A stretch of 38,872 nt of DNA from Methylovulum sp. (GTDB lineage Bacteria; Pseudomonadota; Gammaproteobacteria; Methylococcales; Methylomonadaceae): the NCBI GenBank assembly GCA_030653435.1, contig JAURZI010000036.1:1-38872 (forward strand). Reading direction: 5' to 3'. The translations under genes and the position numbers were made by a program. Below the pieces are notes generated by a model. That model saw only the letters and a program-made list of their open reading frames with translations. It ran no database searches and had not been told where the DNA came from. The stretch's first letter is position 1, and each line of letters begins with the position of its first letter. Shown piece by piece: positions 17,739-27,103 of the stretch.

Positions 17739-20123
17739 CTAGTAAGGCCATTGCCATTGGTCGTCTTCCGGCCTGTCGATACCGTATTCATAAGCGTAGT
17801 TACGGCATTCGATCTGCCGGTCGCGCAGCTTTTCCTTAACATGGGCGCCCGATATCCGTAGCGCCGGGATACGGTCGATAGCATCTATAGCTAGGCTGAA
17901 GCGGTCGGTTTCGTTTTGAATCGCCAGTTCCAGCGGCGTGTTGATGCTGCCTTTTTCCTTGTAACCACGCACATGCAGGTTATTGTGGTTGGTGCGGCGA
18001 TAGGCTAGTCTATGGATTAACCACGGGTAACCATGAAAGTTAAAGATGACGGGTTTATCCAGTGTGAACAAACTGTCAAAGTCGCGATCCGAGAGGCCAT
18101 GCGGATGCTCCATGCTGGGCACTAATTTGTACAGGTCAACGACATTGATAAAGCGGATTTTAAGTTGCGGGAAGTGTTCGCGCAGCAGCACGGTTGCGGC
18201 CAAGGCTTCTTTGGTGGGTATATCGCCGGCGCTCGCCATGACCAGATCCGGTTCATAGCCTTCGTCGTTACTGGCCCACTCCCAGATGCCTATGCCTTTA
18301 GTGCAATGTTTAATTGCCGCATCCATATCCAGGTATTGCAGATGTTTTTGCTTGTCGCAGACGATGACATTGATGTAATCGGTGCTTTTCAAGCAATGGT
18401 CGGCGACCGAGAGCAGGCAGTTCACATCCGGTGGCAGGTAGATACGGGTCACCGAAGGGCTTTTGTTCACGACCAGATCCAGGAAGCCCGGATCCTGATG
18501 GGTGAAGCCATTATGGTCTTGTCGCCAAACGGTGGAGGTGATGAGCAGGTTTAGCGATGATACCGGCGCGCGCCAAGGCACATCTCTGGACATGTCCAGC
18601 CATTTGGCATGCTGGTTGAACATGGAATCAATCACATGTACAAATGCTTCGTAAGTGGAAAAGAAGCCATGCCGCCCGGTCAGCAAATAACCTTCCAGCC
18701 AGCCTTCCAAGGTGTGCTCGGACAGCATTTCCATGACCCGGCCATCAGCCGACAGTTCGCCGCCGTCGGCATCTTCAGGCAGGAAGTCCGCCAGCCAGGT
18801 TTTCTTGCTTGCTGCATAGATGTCATCGAGCTTGTTGGAGCTGTTCTCATCAGGGCCGAACACACGGAAATTGCTCATGTTGGCGCTCATGATATCGCGC
18901 AGGAATTTGCCCAAAGGACGGGTGTTTTCTGCCGAGACTTTGCCTGGGCTTTCCAATGCCAGCGCATAATCCTGGAAAGCGGGCATCCGCAACGCCTTAC
19001 GCAATAGGCCGCCGTTGGCGTGCGGGTTCGCGCTCATGCGCCGTATGCCTTTGGGCGCAAGCGCTTTAAGTTCCGGGATTAATTTTCCACTGGCATCAAA
19101 CAGCTTTTCAGGTTGGTAGCTGTGCAGCCAGTCTTCCAGCATTTTCATGTGCGCGGGATTTTCTTTCATGCCGGCCAGCGGTACCTGATGCGAACGCCAA
19201 AAGCCTTCCACTTTGTGCCCGTCCACGGTTTTTGGCCCGGTCCAACCTTTGGGGCTACGCAAGACAATCATCGGCCAGCGTGGTCGCGTTGGGATGCCGG
19301 TGCTGCGCGCTTCCGCCTGAATTCGGCGGATTTCCAGCACGCAGGTTTCCAGCACGCCTGCCATCAGTTGGTGCATCGTTTCAGGGTCGCTGCCTTCGAC
19401 GAAGTAAGGGGTGTAGCCGTAACCTTGAAACAATTGTTCCAGTTCTTCGTGGGAAATGCGTGATAACAGGCTGGGATTGTTGATCTTGTAACCGTTCAGG
19501 TGCAGTATCGGCAACACTGCGCCATCGCGTATCGGGTTAAGAAATTTATTGGAATGCCAGGATGTCGCCAGCGGGCCGGTTTCCGATTCGCCATCGCCTA
19601 CGACGACCGCTACCAGTAAATCGGGGTTATCGTATGCCGCGCCGTAAGCATGGGATATGCTGTAGCCCAGTTCGCCGCCTTCATGGATGGAGCCGGGCAG
19701 TTCCGGTGTGCAATGGCTGCCTATGCCACCCGGAAAAGAAAACTCCTTGAAGAATTGCAACAGGCCTTCTTCATCTTCGCCCTTGTTGGGGTAAATTTCC
19801 GCATAAGTCCCTTCCAGATAGACCGGCGCTAACACGCCCGGTGCACCGTGACCGGGGCCGGCCAGAAAGATGGCGTTCAGGTCGTATCGGTTAATAAGCC
19901 GGTTGATATGGATATAGATGAAGCTCAAGCCAGGGCTGGAGCCCCAATGCCCTAACAGCCGGTTTTTGATATGTTCCGGTTTGAGCGGTTCTTTCAGTAG
20001 CGGGTTGTCCCGCAGATAAATCATACCGGCAGCCAGATAAGTGCAGGCTTGCCAATAGGCGTTAATATGCTGTAGCTCTTCCGGGCTCAGGGTTACCGGT
20101 GTTGTTGGATCTGTAGTTGTCAT
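17739..20123 (-). CDS. xfp: Xylulose-5-phosphate/fructose-6-phosphate phosphoketolase
   Basis: This thiamine-diphosphate enzyme splits xylulose 5-phosphate or fructose 6-phosphate with phosphate into acetyl phosphate plus a triose or tetrose phosphate, in the cytosol. With the start at 20123 it is 794 residues, the usual family length; an upstream in-frame start at 20210 adds an unlikely extension. Family motifs: GHWGSSPG (58-65), GPGHGAPG (89-96), [17 protein letters not shown] (139-155) and the cofactor-binding GDGESETGP (176-184). The XFP_N, central and XFP_C domains are complete. In methanotrophs of this group phosphoketolase draws carbon from the ribulose monophosphate cycle to acetyl-CoA. 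No acetate kinase gene is adjacent here. Confidence 0.95.
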   Translation of the reverse strand: MTTTDPTTPVTLSPEELQHINAYWQACTYLAAGMIYLRDNPLLKEPLKPEHIKNRLLGHWGSSPGLSFIYIHINRLINRYDLNAIFLAGPGHGAPGVLAPVYLEGTYAEIYPNKGEDEEGLLQFFKEFSFPGGIGSHCTPELPGSIHEGGELGYSISHAYGAAYDNPDLLVAVVVGDGESETGPLATSWHSNKFLNPIRDGAVLPILHLNGYKINNPSLLSRISHEELEQLFQGYGYTPYFVEGSDPETMHQLMAGVLETCVLEIRRIQAEARSTGIPTRPRWPMIVLRSPKGWTGPKTVDGHKVEGFWRSHQVPLAGMKENPAHMKMLEDWLHSYQPEKLFDASGKLIPELKALAPKGIRRMSANPHANGGLLRKALRMPAFQDYALALESPGKVSAENTRPLGKFLRDIMSANMSNFRVFGPDENSSNKLDDIYAASKKTWLADFLPEDADGGELSADGRVMEMLSEHTLEGWLEGYLLTGRHGFFSTYEAFVHVIDSMFNQHAKWLDMSRDVPWRAPVSSLNLLITSTVWRQDHNGFTHQDPGFLDLVVNKSPSVTRIYLPPDVNCLLSVADHCLKSTDYINVIVCDKQKHLQYLDMDAAIKHCTKGIGIWEWASNDEGYEPDLVMASAGDIPTKEALAATVLLREHFPQLKIRFINVVDLYKLVPSMEHPHGLSDRDFDSLFTLDKPVIFNFHGYPWLIHRLAYRRTNHNNLHVRGYKEKGSINTPLELAIQNETDRFSLAIDAIDRIPALRISGAHVKEKLRDRQIECRNYAYEYGIDRPEDDQWQWPY

Positions 20124-20353
20124 AGGTTGGCTCTTTAAGTGTTGAAGGAATAAAAAATTAAGCGTAGACGGCTGGTAAGCCATAGTAAAGCGGTGGTGGA
20201 GCTGATGCACTAGCGTTTAGCCAATAGCCGTAACGATGGGCATCCGATGCCGATAATGGCTATAGTATAAACATAGAATGATGACGTTTATGTGAGCGAT
20301 ATCAATAAATATCGCCTAATGCGCCAAGAAAGTCAGCAGTGGCATTGCCCCGG

Positions 20354-23300
20354 CTATTCGTGATGATGGGTTTGGCACCATAACATCACGTCATCTGCCG
20401 GCATCGGGCGGGCAATGCCATAACCTTGACCGATGTGACAGCCCATTTCGCGTAATGCCTGAAAATGTTCAGGCGTTTCGACGCCTTCAGCGACAGTCGT
20501 GCGTTTGAAGGTATGCGCCAAAGCAATAACACCCGCCACTATGGCGCAATCTCCCTGATCCACCAGCATATCCCTGACAAAACTTTGATCGATTTTGAGC
20601 GTGTCGGCAGGAAGCCTACGCAAATAAGACAGCGATGAATAACCGGTGCCAAAATCATCCAGCGCGAAACGAATGCCCAGGGCCACGCAGGCGTCGATGA
20701 TTCCGGTCACCGTGGCAATATCCGCCAAGGCAGCGGTTTCGAGAATTTCTATCTGAAGTTGACGGGGCTGCACATCGGGGTACTGGGCCAGTTTTTGTTG
20801 CAATATTTCTACAAAACCAGCGGCTTGCAAATGACTGGCGTCGATATTGATGCTGACATCAAGGTTAAGCCCTTGCTGATTCCAGTAGTCCATTTGCGCC
20901 AAGGCGGTATCGATGACCCATTCCCCAACCTGGATTTCCAACACGGAATTTTCGATAAGCGGGAGAAATTTAGCGGGCGGCAACAACCCACGCTCTGGAT
21001 GACGCCAGCGGATCAATGCTTCAGCACCGACTACTCGATGGTTTTCCAGGGCGACCTTCGGCTGATAAAACAGTTCAAATTCATTGGCCCGCAGTCCCTG
21101 TTCGAGACGTGTCCTTTGTTCGTGGTTAATTCTGATGCGTGCATCTTCATGGGGATCAAAAATGTGGTAACAGTTTTTCCCCCTCTGTTTGGCTAAATAC
21201 ATCGCCTGATCGGCATGACGCAGCAAGGTGTCCGGATCTTCATTATCCAGGGGGTAAAGTGTCACGCCGATACTGGCGGTGACCGTAAACGAATGGTCGT
21301 CAACAATAATGGCTTGCCCAATGCCTGCTAACAGCCGATCCAGGCTGATCTTGCAGGCATCGGCGTTGTCTATGCCCATCAACAGGATGACAAATTCATC
21401 CCCCCCTAAACGGGCTACGGTATCGCCACCGCGTAAACCGCCGCCAATCCGCGCTGCGGTTTCGATCAGCACCTTATCCCCGGCATTATGTCCATAGCTA
21501 TCGTTGATAGGTTTAAATCCATCGAGATCGAGATAGCAGATTGCCAGTAATTTCTGTTCGCGCCGGGTCTGGGCCAGCGCCTGCTGCATACGGTCGACCA
21601 GCAAAACCCGATTCGGGATACCCGTCAGCGCATCATAGTGGGCGATGAATTCGAGCTGTTTTTCATGTTGTTTGAGCAGGCTGATATCGGAGGAGACACC
21701 CACATAATGGGTCACAACGCCTTTATCATTGGTAATGGCAGAAATAGTCGCCCATACCGGATATACGGCACCGTCTTTATGGCGGTTCCACATCTCACCG
21801 GTCCAATGGCCGGTGTTATTAATGGCTTGCCATATTGCGGTATAAAATGTCGCTTCCTGATGACCGGATTTCAGGATGCGCGGATTCTTGCCTATTACTT
21901 CCTGACGCGTATAGCCGGTGATATGGGTAAAGGCAGCATTGACATCAACAATAGTGCTTTGGGCATCGGTAATAATGATGCCCTCCTGCGTGCTTTCGAA
22001 TACCTGTGCGGTTAAGCGCAGCTTTTCGTCGCGTTGTTTGCGTTCGGTGATGTCCTGGTGTATGGAAACCCACACCTTGCCCAGCTCGGCATGATCGAAG
22101 GTGCTGACTGCGGCAAGGCACCAGAACAGGGTGCCATTTTTATGGATGTTGGCTATTTCCCCCCGCCAGTTCCCCGTCCGCTCCAGACTATCGATAATGT
22201 CTAAAGCGACGGCTTCAGGTGTTTTATCCTGATGAGCATTTAAGATAGCAACAGGTTTGCCCAGTAATTCATCCGGCGCATAAGCAAACATCTGTTCAAA
22301 CGACGGGTTAACATAAACAATGCTGGCGTCGTCCGCACGGATAAGACAGAGCCCTTCAGCCATGTTGTTAACCATCTCGGCATACAATCTCAACCAGTTT
22401 TCCGCATGTTTGCGTTCTGTAATGTCGGTGTTAATACCATACCACTTGACAATGCCGCCTTGCTCATCGAAGGCGGGCAAGGCCCTGGCGACACACCAAC
22501 GGTATTCGCCGCTATGATGCAGGACCCGAAATTCCATCTCATAAAGCTGCCCGAATTGTAAGGCGGCCGACCAGCGCTGAAGGGAGTTAGGCAAGTCTTC
22601 TGGATGAACGGTGGTTTGCCAGTTATCCTCTATCATGGCATCAAAGGTACATCCGAAAAAATCGAGCATGCGCTGGTTGACATAATCCACACGCCCGTCT
22701 GGCCGAGCCGTCCAGATTTGATCGGGTATCAGGTCGCTCAGTGTCCGAAAACGCTGTTCACTTTCGCGTAAGGCCTGCGTGGCTATGCGACTTGCGGCGT
22801 CTTTGTCGAGGACATCCAGCGTAAAACCGATATCCGCCACCATCGCGTCAAGCAGACTGATAATCAGCTCATCGAAAACATTTTCTTCGTCATGGTAGAT
22901 GGTCAGCACGACATAAGGAAGGCCGCACCGTAAAATCGGCAAAGCCGCACTGGCATGCCAATTACCGACCTGGCTGGCACGATTTTGCCAGGGTTGGGTT
23001 AAAGGGCTGGTTGCGAAATCCTGGAGCACGACAGCGCGTCTTTCACGCCACGCAGTACCGGTAGGGCCGCAGCCTTCCGGCGCATCCGGGTTAATAGAAA
23101 TGATAATATCGTCCAGATAATCAATATGGGCGCCATGACTCGCAACGGGTTGGATCAAATCACCATCTGCTTGCCTCATGCCGATCCATGCCATTTTCAT
23201 GCCGCCGTGTTCAACGGCGATGCGGCAGACCGCGTCAAAGAGCTCGTTTTCGGTGTCGGCACGGCGGGCCACACGATTGGTTTCTGCTAAGGCCGCATAG

Positions 23301-24985
23301 GCTTGGGTCAGTCTATGGATCTGGGCTTCATGTTGTCTGCGCTCGGTGACATCCCTGAAAATGCCCATGATATGTGGTTTTCCGGCCAGTTCCAGACTGG
23401 CCGCGCTGTTGTCGGCAAACACAATGCTGGCGTCTTTGCGTTTGAACGGCAGTTCGGGGATTAAGCCCGCTTTACCCCGTAGCAGCTGTTCAATTTCAGC
23501 GGTTATGCGGGGCATATCATCGGCATCATGTATATCGCCTACCGTCAGCCTGCCAAGCTCTTCCCGGCTGTAACCGAGCATGCGGCAGATGGCTTGGTTA
23601 AAGTAAACAAAACGTAAGGTTTCTGCATCCGCCACCGCAATGCCGTCTTCACTGCTTTCAAATATAGCCTTCAACATCCGCTCGGAGTTTTTGAGCGCTT
23701 CTTCGGCCTGTTTACGCTGGGTTATATCCTGCACGGTGCCTATCGCACGGTAAGATTGCCATTGCGTCGCAGGCTGCACATCACCTTGCCCATATAAATA
23801 GCGGATCTCGCCGTCTGGCCGAAAAATGCGGAATTCAATGCCGACCGGATGCTTGAGGGACAGGCAATCGTCCAGCCATTGTTGTATCGGGAGTAGATCT
23901 TCCGGATGAAGGCAAGGTAGTAAATGGTCCGGGATAGGGTCGAAATTCAGTGGCGACACGCCGTAAATGCGATAGGTTTCCTCGCTCCAGGTGATCTTGC
24001 CGGTATCGCTGTGCCATAACCAGCTGCCAATCGTTGCCAGGCGTTGCGAGTCCGACAGCCATTGTTCTTTTTCTTGCAGCACAGTAAACATTTGTGCGCG
24101 TTGCTTGATGACCAACGCCAACGTCATGCCGGTCGCCGTCAGTACCAGCAGGTAATACCAGAAATTTTGCAAGCCGGTATCGGCCAAGTCCATGCCAAAA
24201 TAACCAATGTCTTGCGTCGCACCCAGCAAGGCCTGGATGGCGGTCATCACAATAATGAACAAGACACCGTGCCGACCAAACTGTACAGCAGCCCAAACGA
24301 CGAACAGAAACATCCAGTAGCCTCTGGCAAAAGGCCCCACGCTGTCATCAAACCAGCCGAGAAAAACCACCTGTCCGGTCAAAAAAGCCAGTAGAAAAAA
24401 AACGCAGGTGTAGGGCATACGCTGACGGCTGAACCAGCCATCTGGCCATTGCCGCCAAACCAATAACAAAGGCGTACCCAATAAAATGCCGAGGGTGTCC
24501 GCTTGCCACCAATGCAAAATATGATTGAACACCGTTTGTGGTGTCAGATAGTCGCTTATCAGTAGCGTTAGCGGGCCGATCAATGCACTGATGACGGCGC
24601 TAGCTGCGCCAACCAGGGCAATGGCTAGCAAATCACTGGTTTTCGTCAGTGCGATATTAAAACCGGGTATTCGCCGCAAGAGCTCAAGCGCTGCCAGCGA
24701 CTCTAGCGTATTGCCCAAGGCAAGAAAAACAGAGGCCAAAAACGGATCATCGACCATCAGTCCGGCAGCTAACGCGCCAATGAAAACAGCGGGCCAAAAG
24801 CGTTTACCCCATAGCAACAATGCCGCCAGAGCCAGTCCGCCGGGTATCCAGAAAATGGTGACGTTGCCATTAGCCGTTGAAAATGTCAGCACCAGTCTGG
24901 CGAGCAAAGCATAAGCCATCGCCAATCCTAGCATGCGTAGCCAGTCACCTCGTCGATAATTAAATTGGAAGCGATTCATGAGCAT
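20354..24985 (-). CDS. MASE1-PAS-GAF-GGDEF-EAL cyclic-di-GMP signalling protein
   Basis: This 1543-residue inner-membrane sensor combines many modules. Residues 1-300 are a MASE1-type membrane domain of about eight to ten helices. Five PAS domains lie at roughly 305-430, 432-550, 740-870, 872-1000 and 1000-1125, most ending in a DIT(E/Q)RK-type motif. A GAF domain (about 570-725) sits between the second and third PAS. The GGDEF domain has an intact GGDEF at 1194-1198. The EAL domain has an intact EALIRW from 1322, plus DDFGTGYSSLSYL and the AEGVET loop. Both diguanylate cyclase and phosphodiesterase activity are possible. No clear ribosome site distinguishes the first Met from Met3. It stands alone, with repeat copy C just upstream. 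Confidence 0.93.
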   Translation of the reverse strand: MLMNRFQFNYRRGDWLRMLGLAMAYALLARLVLTFSTANGNVTIFWIPGGLALAALLLWGKRFWPAVFIGALAAGLMVDDPFLASVFLALGNTLESLAALELLRRIPGFNIALTKTSDLLAIALVGAASAVISALIGPLTLLISDYLTPQTVFNHILHWWQADTLGILLGTPLLLVWRQWPDGWFSRQRMPYTCVFFLLAFLTGQVVFLGWFDDSVGPFARGYWMFLFVVWAAVQFGRHGVLFIIVMTAIQALLGATQDIGYFGMDLADTGLQNFWYYLLVLTATGMTLALVIKQRAQMFTVLQEKEQWLSDSQRLATIGSWLWHSDTGKITWSEETYRIYGVSPLNFDPIPDHLLPCLHPEDLLPIQQWLDDCLSLKHPVGIEFRIFRPDGEIRYLYGQGDVQPATQWQSYRAIGTVQDITQRKQAEEALKNSERMLKAIFESSEDGIAVADAETLRFVYFNQAICRMLGYSREELGRLTVGDIHDADDMPRITAEIEQLLRGKAGLIPELPFKRKDASIVFADNSAASLELAGKPHIMGIFRDVTERRQHEAQIHRLTQAYAALAETNRVARRADTENELFDAVCRIAVEHGGMKMAWIGMRQADGDLIQPVASHGAHIDYLDDIIISINPDAPEGCGPTGTAWRERRAVVLQDFATSPLTQPWQNRASQVGNWHASAALPILRCGLPYVVLTIYHDEENVFDELIISLLDAMVADIGFTLDVLDKDAASRIATQALRESEQRFRTLSDLIPDQIWTARPDGRVDYVNQRMLDFFGCTFDAMIEDNWQTTVHPEDLPNSLQRWSAALQFGQLYEMEFRVLHHSGEYRWCVARALPAFDEQGGIVKWYGINTDITERKHAENWLRLYAEMVNNMAEGLCLIRADDASIVYVNPSFEQMFAYAPDELLGKPVAILNAHQDKTPEAVALDIIDSLERTGNWRGEIANIHKNGTLFWCLAAVSTFDHAELGKVWVSIHQDITERKQRDEKLRLTAQVFESTQEGIIITDAQSTIVDVNAAFTHITGYTRQEVIGKNPRILKSGHQEATFYTAIWQAINNTGHWTGEMWNRHKDGAVYPVWATISAITNDKGVVTHYVGVSSDISLLKQHEKQLEFIAHYDALTGIPNRVLLVDRMQQALAQTRREQKLLAICYLDLDGFKPINDSYGHNAGDKVLIETAARIGGGLRGGDTVARLGGDEFVILLMGIDNADACKISLDRLLAGIGQAIIVDDHSFTVTASIGVTLYPLDNEDPDTLLRHADQAMYLAKQRGKNCYHIFDPHEDARIRINHEQRTRLEQGLRANEFELFYQPKVALENHRVVGAEALIRWRHPERGLLPPAKFLPLIENSVLEIQVGEWVIDTALAQMDYWNQQGLNLDVSINIDASHLQAAGFVEILQQKLAQYPDVQPRQLQIEILETAALADIATVTGIIDACVALGIRFALDDFGTGYSSLSYLRRLPADTLKIDQSFVRDMLVDQGDCAIVAGVIALAHTFKRTTVAEGVETPEHFQALREMGCHIGQGYGIARPMPADDVMLWCQTHHHE

Positions 24986-25606
24986 GGTTAAATAGTGTTA
25001 GTTTTTCACTCATCTGACTTTTGGGTGCTTGTGTAAAATATATCGTTATGCACTATTCTACGCTATGCACAGAATTATCCTGCTACTCCCATCTGAGTCA
25101 AAAAGCGTTGAAGATTTTGCCAGAGGTCATTATTCAGCCTTTCCCCACCGTAGGGCGCGCTGTGCGCGCCATCGACAGCTCGGTACCGGAAAAGGCGCGC
25201 ACGGCGCGCCCTACGTTTCGTGTGACGGTAAAAGCGTTGCCGATTTTCAAAACTTAGACGTTTTCTCGATCAGATGGGAGTAAAACCACAGTGGGTTTAT
25301 AGTATGGAAAGTTTTCCTCAAAGCGCTAAGCGTTGCCGATGGCGCGCTAATGTTTTGAGTCACGGAGCTGAACATCCTGTACTGCCGTCTAAAATGCAGA
25401 AATAGCGGCTTATGTTCGACACCGAACCGATGGTGGGCAGTTTTTAAGTCAGAGTGTTGATAGGTTCAGGCGCTCAATTGGCTAATCGCTTAGCGTCAAT
25501 AGGTGATTGTAGTTGGCGAGAGCAGGCCTTAATCTGAATGACAGCGATTTCAATAACCCCGTACCAAGCTTAAAAAATAATTCCACTTATCCGACAGGTA
25601 AACATT
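24986..25606. other. Intergenic region with repeat copy C
   Basis: It lies between the divergent signalling protein and the small membrane protein genes. It holds repeat copy C (25085-25281). The remaining roughly 300 bp carry no ORF, terminator or obvious operator that I can support. Confidence 0.6.
25085..25281 (+). repeat. Palindromic intergenic repeat, copy C (complete)
   Basis: This is the most complete copy, 197 bp, with terminal inverted repeats ACTCCCATCTGA and TCAGATGGGAGT. Inside, two 22-bp arms (25149-25170 and 25194-25215) starting CGTAGGGCGCGC pair with one mismatch around a 23-bp spacer. It lacks coding capacity, which fits a MITE-like or palindromic element mobilised in trans. 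Confidence 0.88.
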
Positions 25607-25984
25607 ATGAATGAGATAGTCACTACAGAAAAAGAAGATAAAGACCCCGAAAATTTTGACGCCCTAAAAAAGCTGACCACAACGGTGTATTTGTGCCAGA
25701 TTTTGACTTTTGCGTTGGCAGGATTACCGTTGTTGGTCGGTGTCGGCATTAATTTTTTTAATCGCAATGAAGTGCAGGGGACCTGGCTACAGTCGCATTT
25801 TGACTGGCAAATCAAAACGGTTTGGATGACGCTGGCTGGGTTCGCGTTATCCGGACTGGCTTTTAACATGGGCATGGAGCTGGGTTTATTTATTTTGCTT
25901 CCGACACTGCTGTTATTGGTCTACAGGATAGTCATCGGCTGGGCGGCGTTGACGGCTAATAAACCCGTCAGTGAAAAGAACTGA
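25607..25984 (+). CDS. Small membrane protein, COG3671/DUF4870-like
   Basis: This 125-residue protein has a charged N-terminus and three membrane segments (about residues 27-50, 72-92 and 93-112). The loop motif RNEVQGTWLQSHFDWQIKTVW matches the conserved (N/D)..GTWL.SHF.WQIRTFW pattern of COG3671 predicted membrane proteins. The function is unknown. It stands alone between repeat copy C and the oppositely oriented Crp-like gene. Confidence 0.75.
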   Translation: MNEIVTTEKEDKDPENFDALKKLTTTVYLCQILTFALAGLPLLVGVGINFFNRNEVQGTWLQSHFDWQIKTVWMTLAGFALSGLAFNMGMELGLFILLPTLLLLVYRIVIGWAALTANKPVSEKN

Positions 25985-26067
25985 GTCGTGTTAGGGTTGC
26001 CGTTTCGGCAAAACCCGTTGTGTGCCAGGACCGGCGCATGGTTTAGCGTTGATATATATCGGTTATT

Positions 26068-26802
26068 TCATCGCACCGTATCGGTGAGTGCTGCTACGCC
26101 GGGCAGGGCGGGAAGCAGGCGATCAAATTCAGTTTTAACTACGCGGTAACACTCACAAACCCGCTTTTCCAACCCCGGCCGATCCAGCACATTGATGTGG
26201 CCTCGGCGGTAATGGATCAAACCCGCTTGCTGCAATTTAGCGGCTGCCTCGGTGACGCCTTCACGGCGCACACCCAGCATATTGGCGATCAATTCCTGGG
26301 TCATAACCAGCTCGTTTGAATCGAGCCGGTCAAGGCTTAACAGCAGCCAACGGCAGAGTTGCTGGTCTATTGAATGATGCCGGTTGCAAACCGCCGTTTG
26401 TGCCATCTGGGTAATCAGCGCCTGGGTGTAGCGCAACAACAAACGGAGCATCGGCCCATTTTGACCGGTCTCCTGCAACATTAATCCTCCCCTTAGCCGA
26501 TAGGCGAAGCCCGCACTCTGCACCACGGCGCGATTTGGCATGGAGCGGCCCCCCATAAACAGAGCGACGCCGACAACCCCCTCATTACCAACCACGGCAA
26601 TTTCGGCGGACGCACCATTCTCCATAACGTAAAGCAACGATACGATGCAGGTCGATGGAAAATAGGCGTGGCGCAATTCAGCGCCTGACTCGTATAAAAC
26701 CTGGCCGAGCGGCATAGGCACCTGCTCCAGATAAGGTAAAAGACGTTCATATGCCTCTGACGGCAGGGCGTCGAGGAGATGGTTTTGTCGCGGGTTGCCC
26801 AT
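26068..26802 (-). CDS. Crp/Fnr-family transcription regulator
   Basis: This 244-residue protein has an N-terminal cyclic-nucleotide-like sensor barrel (about residues 15-125: MPLGQVLYESGAELRHAYFP, GNEGVVGVALFMGG). A dimer helix leads to a Crp-type winged helix (about 165-225: LVMTQELIANMLGVRREGVTEAAAKLQQAGLIHYRRG). No Fnr-type cysteine cluster is seen, and the RxS phosphate-binding residues of cAMP-responsive Crp are not evident. The ligand is therefore unknown. It diverges from squalene-hopene cyclase across about 300 bp. Confidence 0.9.
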   Translation of the reverse strand: MGNPRQNHLLDALPSEAYERLLPYLEQVPMPLGQVLYESGAELRHAYFPSTCIVSLLYVMENGASAEIAVVGNEGVVGVALFMGGRSMPNRAVVQSAGFAYRLRGGLMLQETGQNGPMLRLLLRYTQALITQMAQTAVCNRHHSIDQQLCRWLLLSLDRLDSNELVMTQELIANMLGVRREGVTEAAAKLQQAGLIHYRRGHINVLDRPGLEKRVCECYRVVKTEFDRLLPALPGVAALTDTVR

Positions 26803-27103
26803 ATTAGTTATTAGCTTCTTTCATAGTTGTCGGTTAAAGCATGTATAAAACCATATTATTTAACGGGTAAAAAGCAATAGGCTAAAGTTGTCCCTGCCGC
26901 CTAAATAACGCCGAAAAGCTGTTGCTTGGAACCGGCTAGTGGTAAGGTAGCAGCCTTATGCGTGCTACCGCACAGACAGCGGTTCATGTTGTGTTAAGCT
27001 AATCGTCAGCGACTTTAACGACGAGACGGCAACTTGCCAAAAAACAACTCTTTGTGCGTCGAACTAAGCCCTCACAGCAAAGTGAAATCAGAGAAAACTA
27101 AAT
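26803..27103. other. Divergent promoter region of regulator and hopene cyclase
   Basis: The 301-bp spacer holds a hairpin with 7-bp arms (GGTAGCA at 26946-26952, TGCTACC at 26963-26969). No Crp-type TGTGA-N6-TCACA site is evident. Promoters must lie here but cannot be fixed by eye. Confidence 0.5.

Noticed and set aside
26803-27103. Canonical Crp site controlling the hopene cyclase gene
   Set aside because: No TGTGA-N6-TCACA pattern or close variant is visible, so regulation by the divergent Crp-like protein is not claimed.
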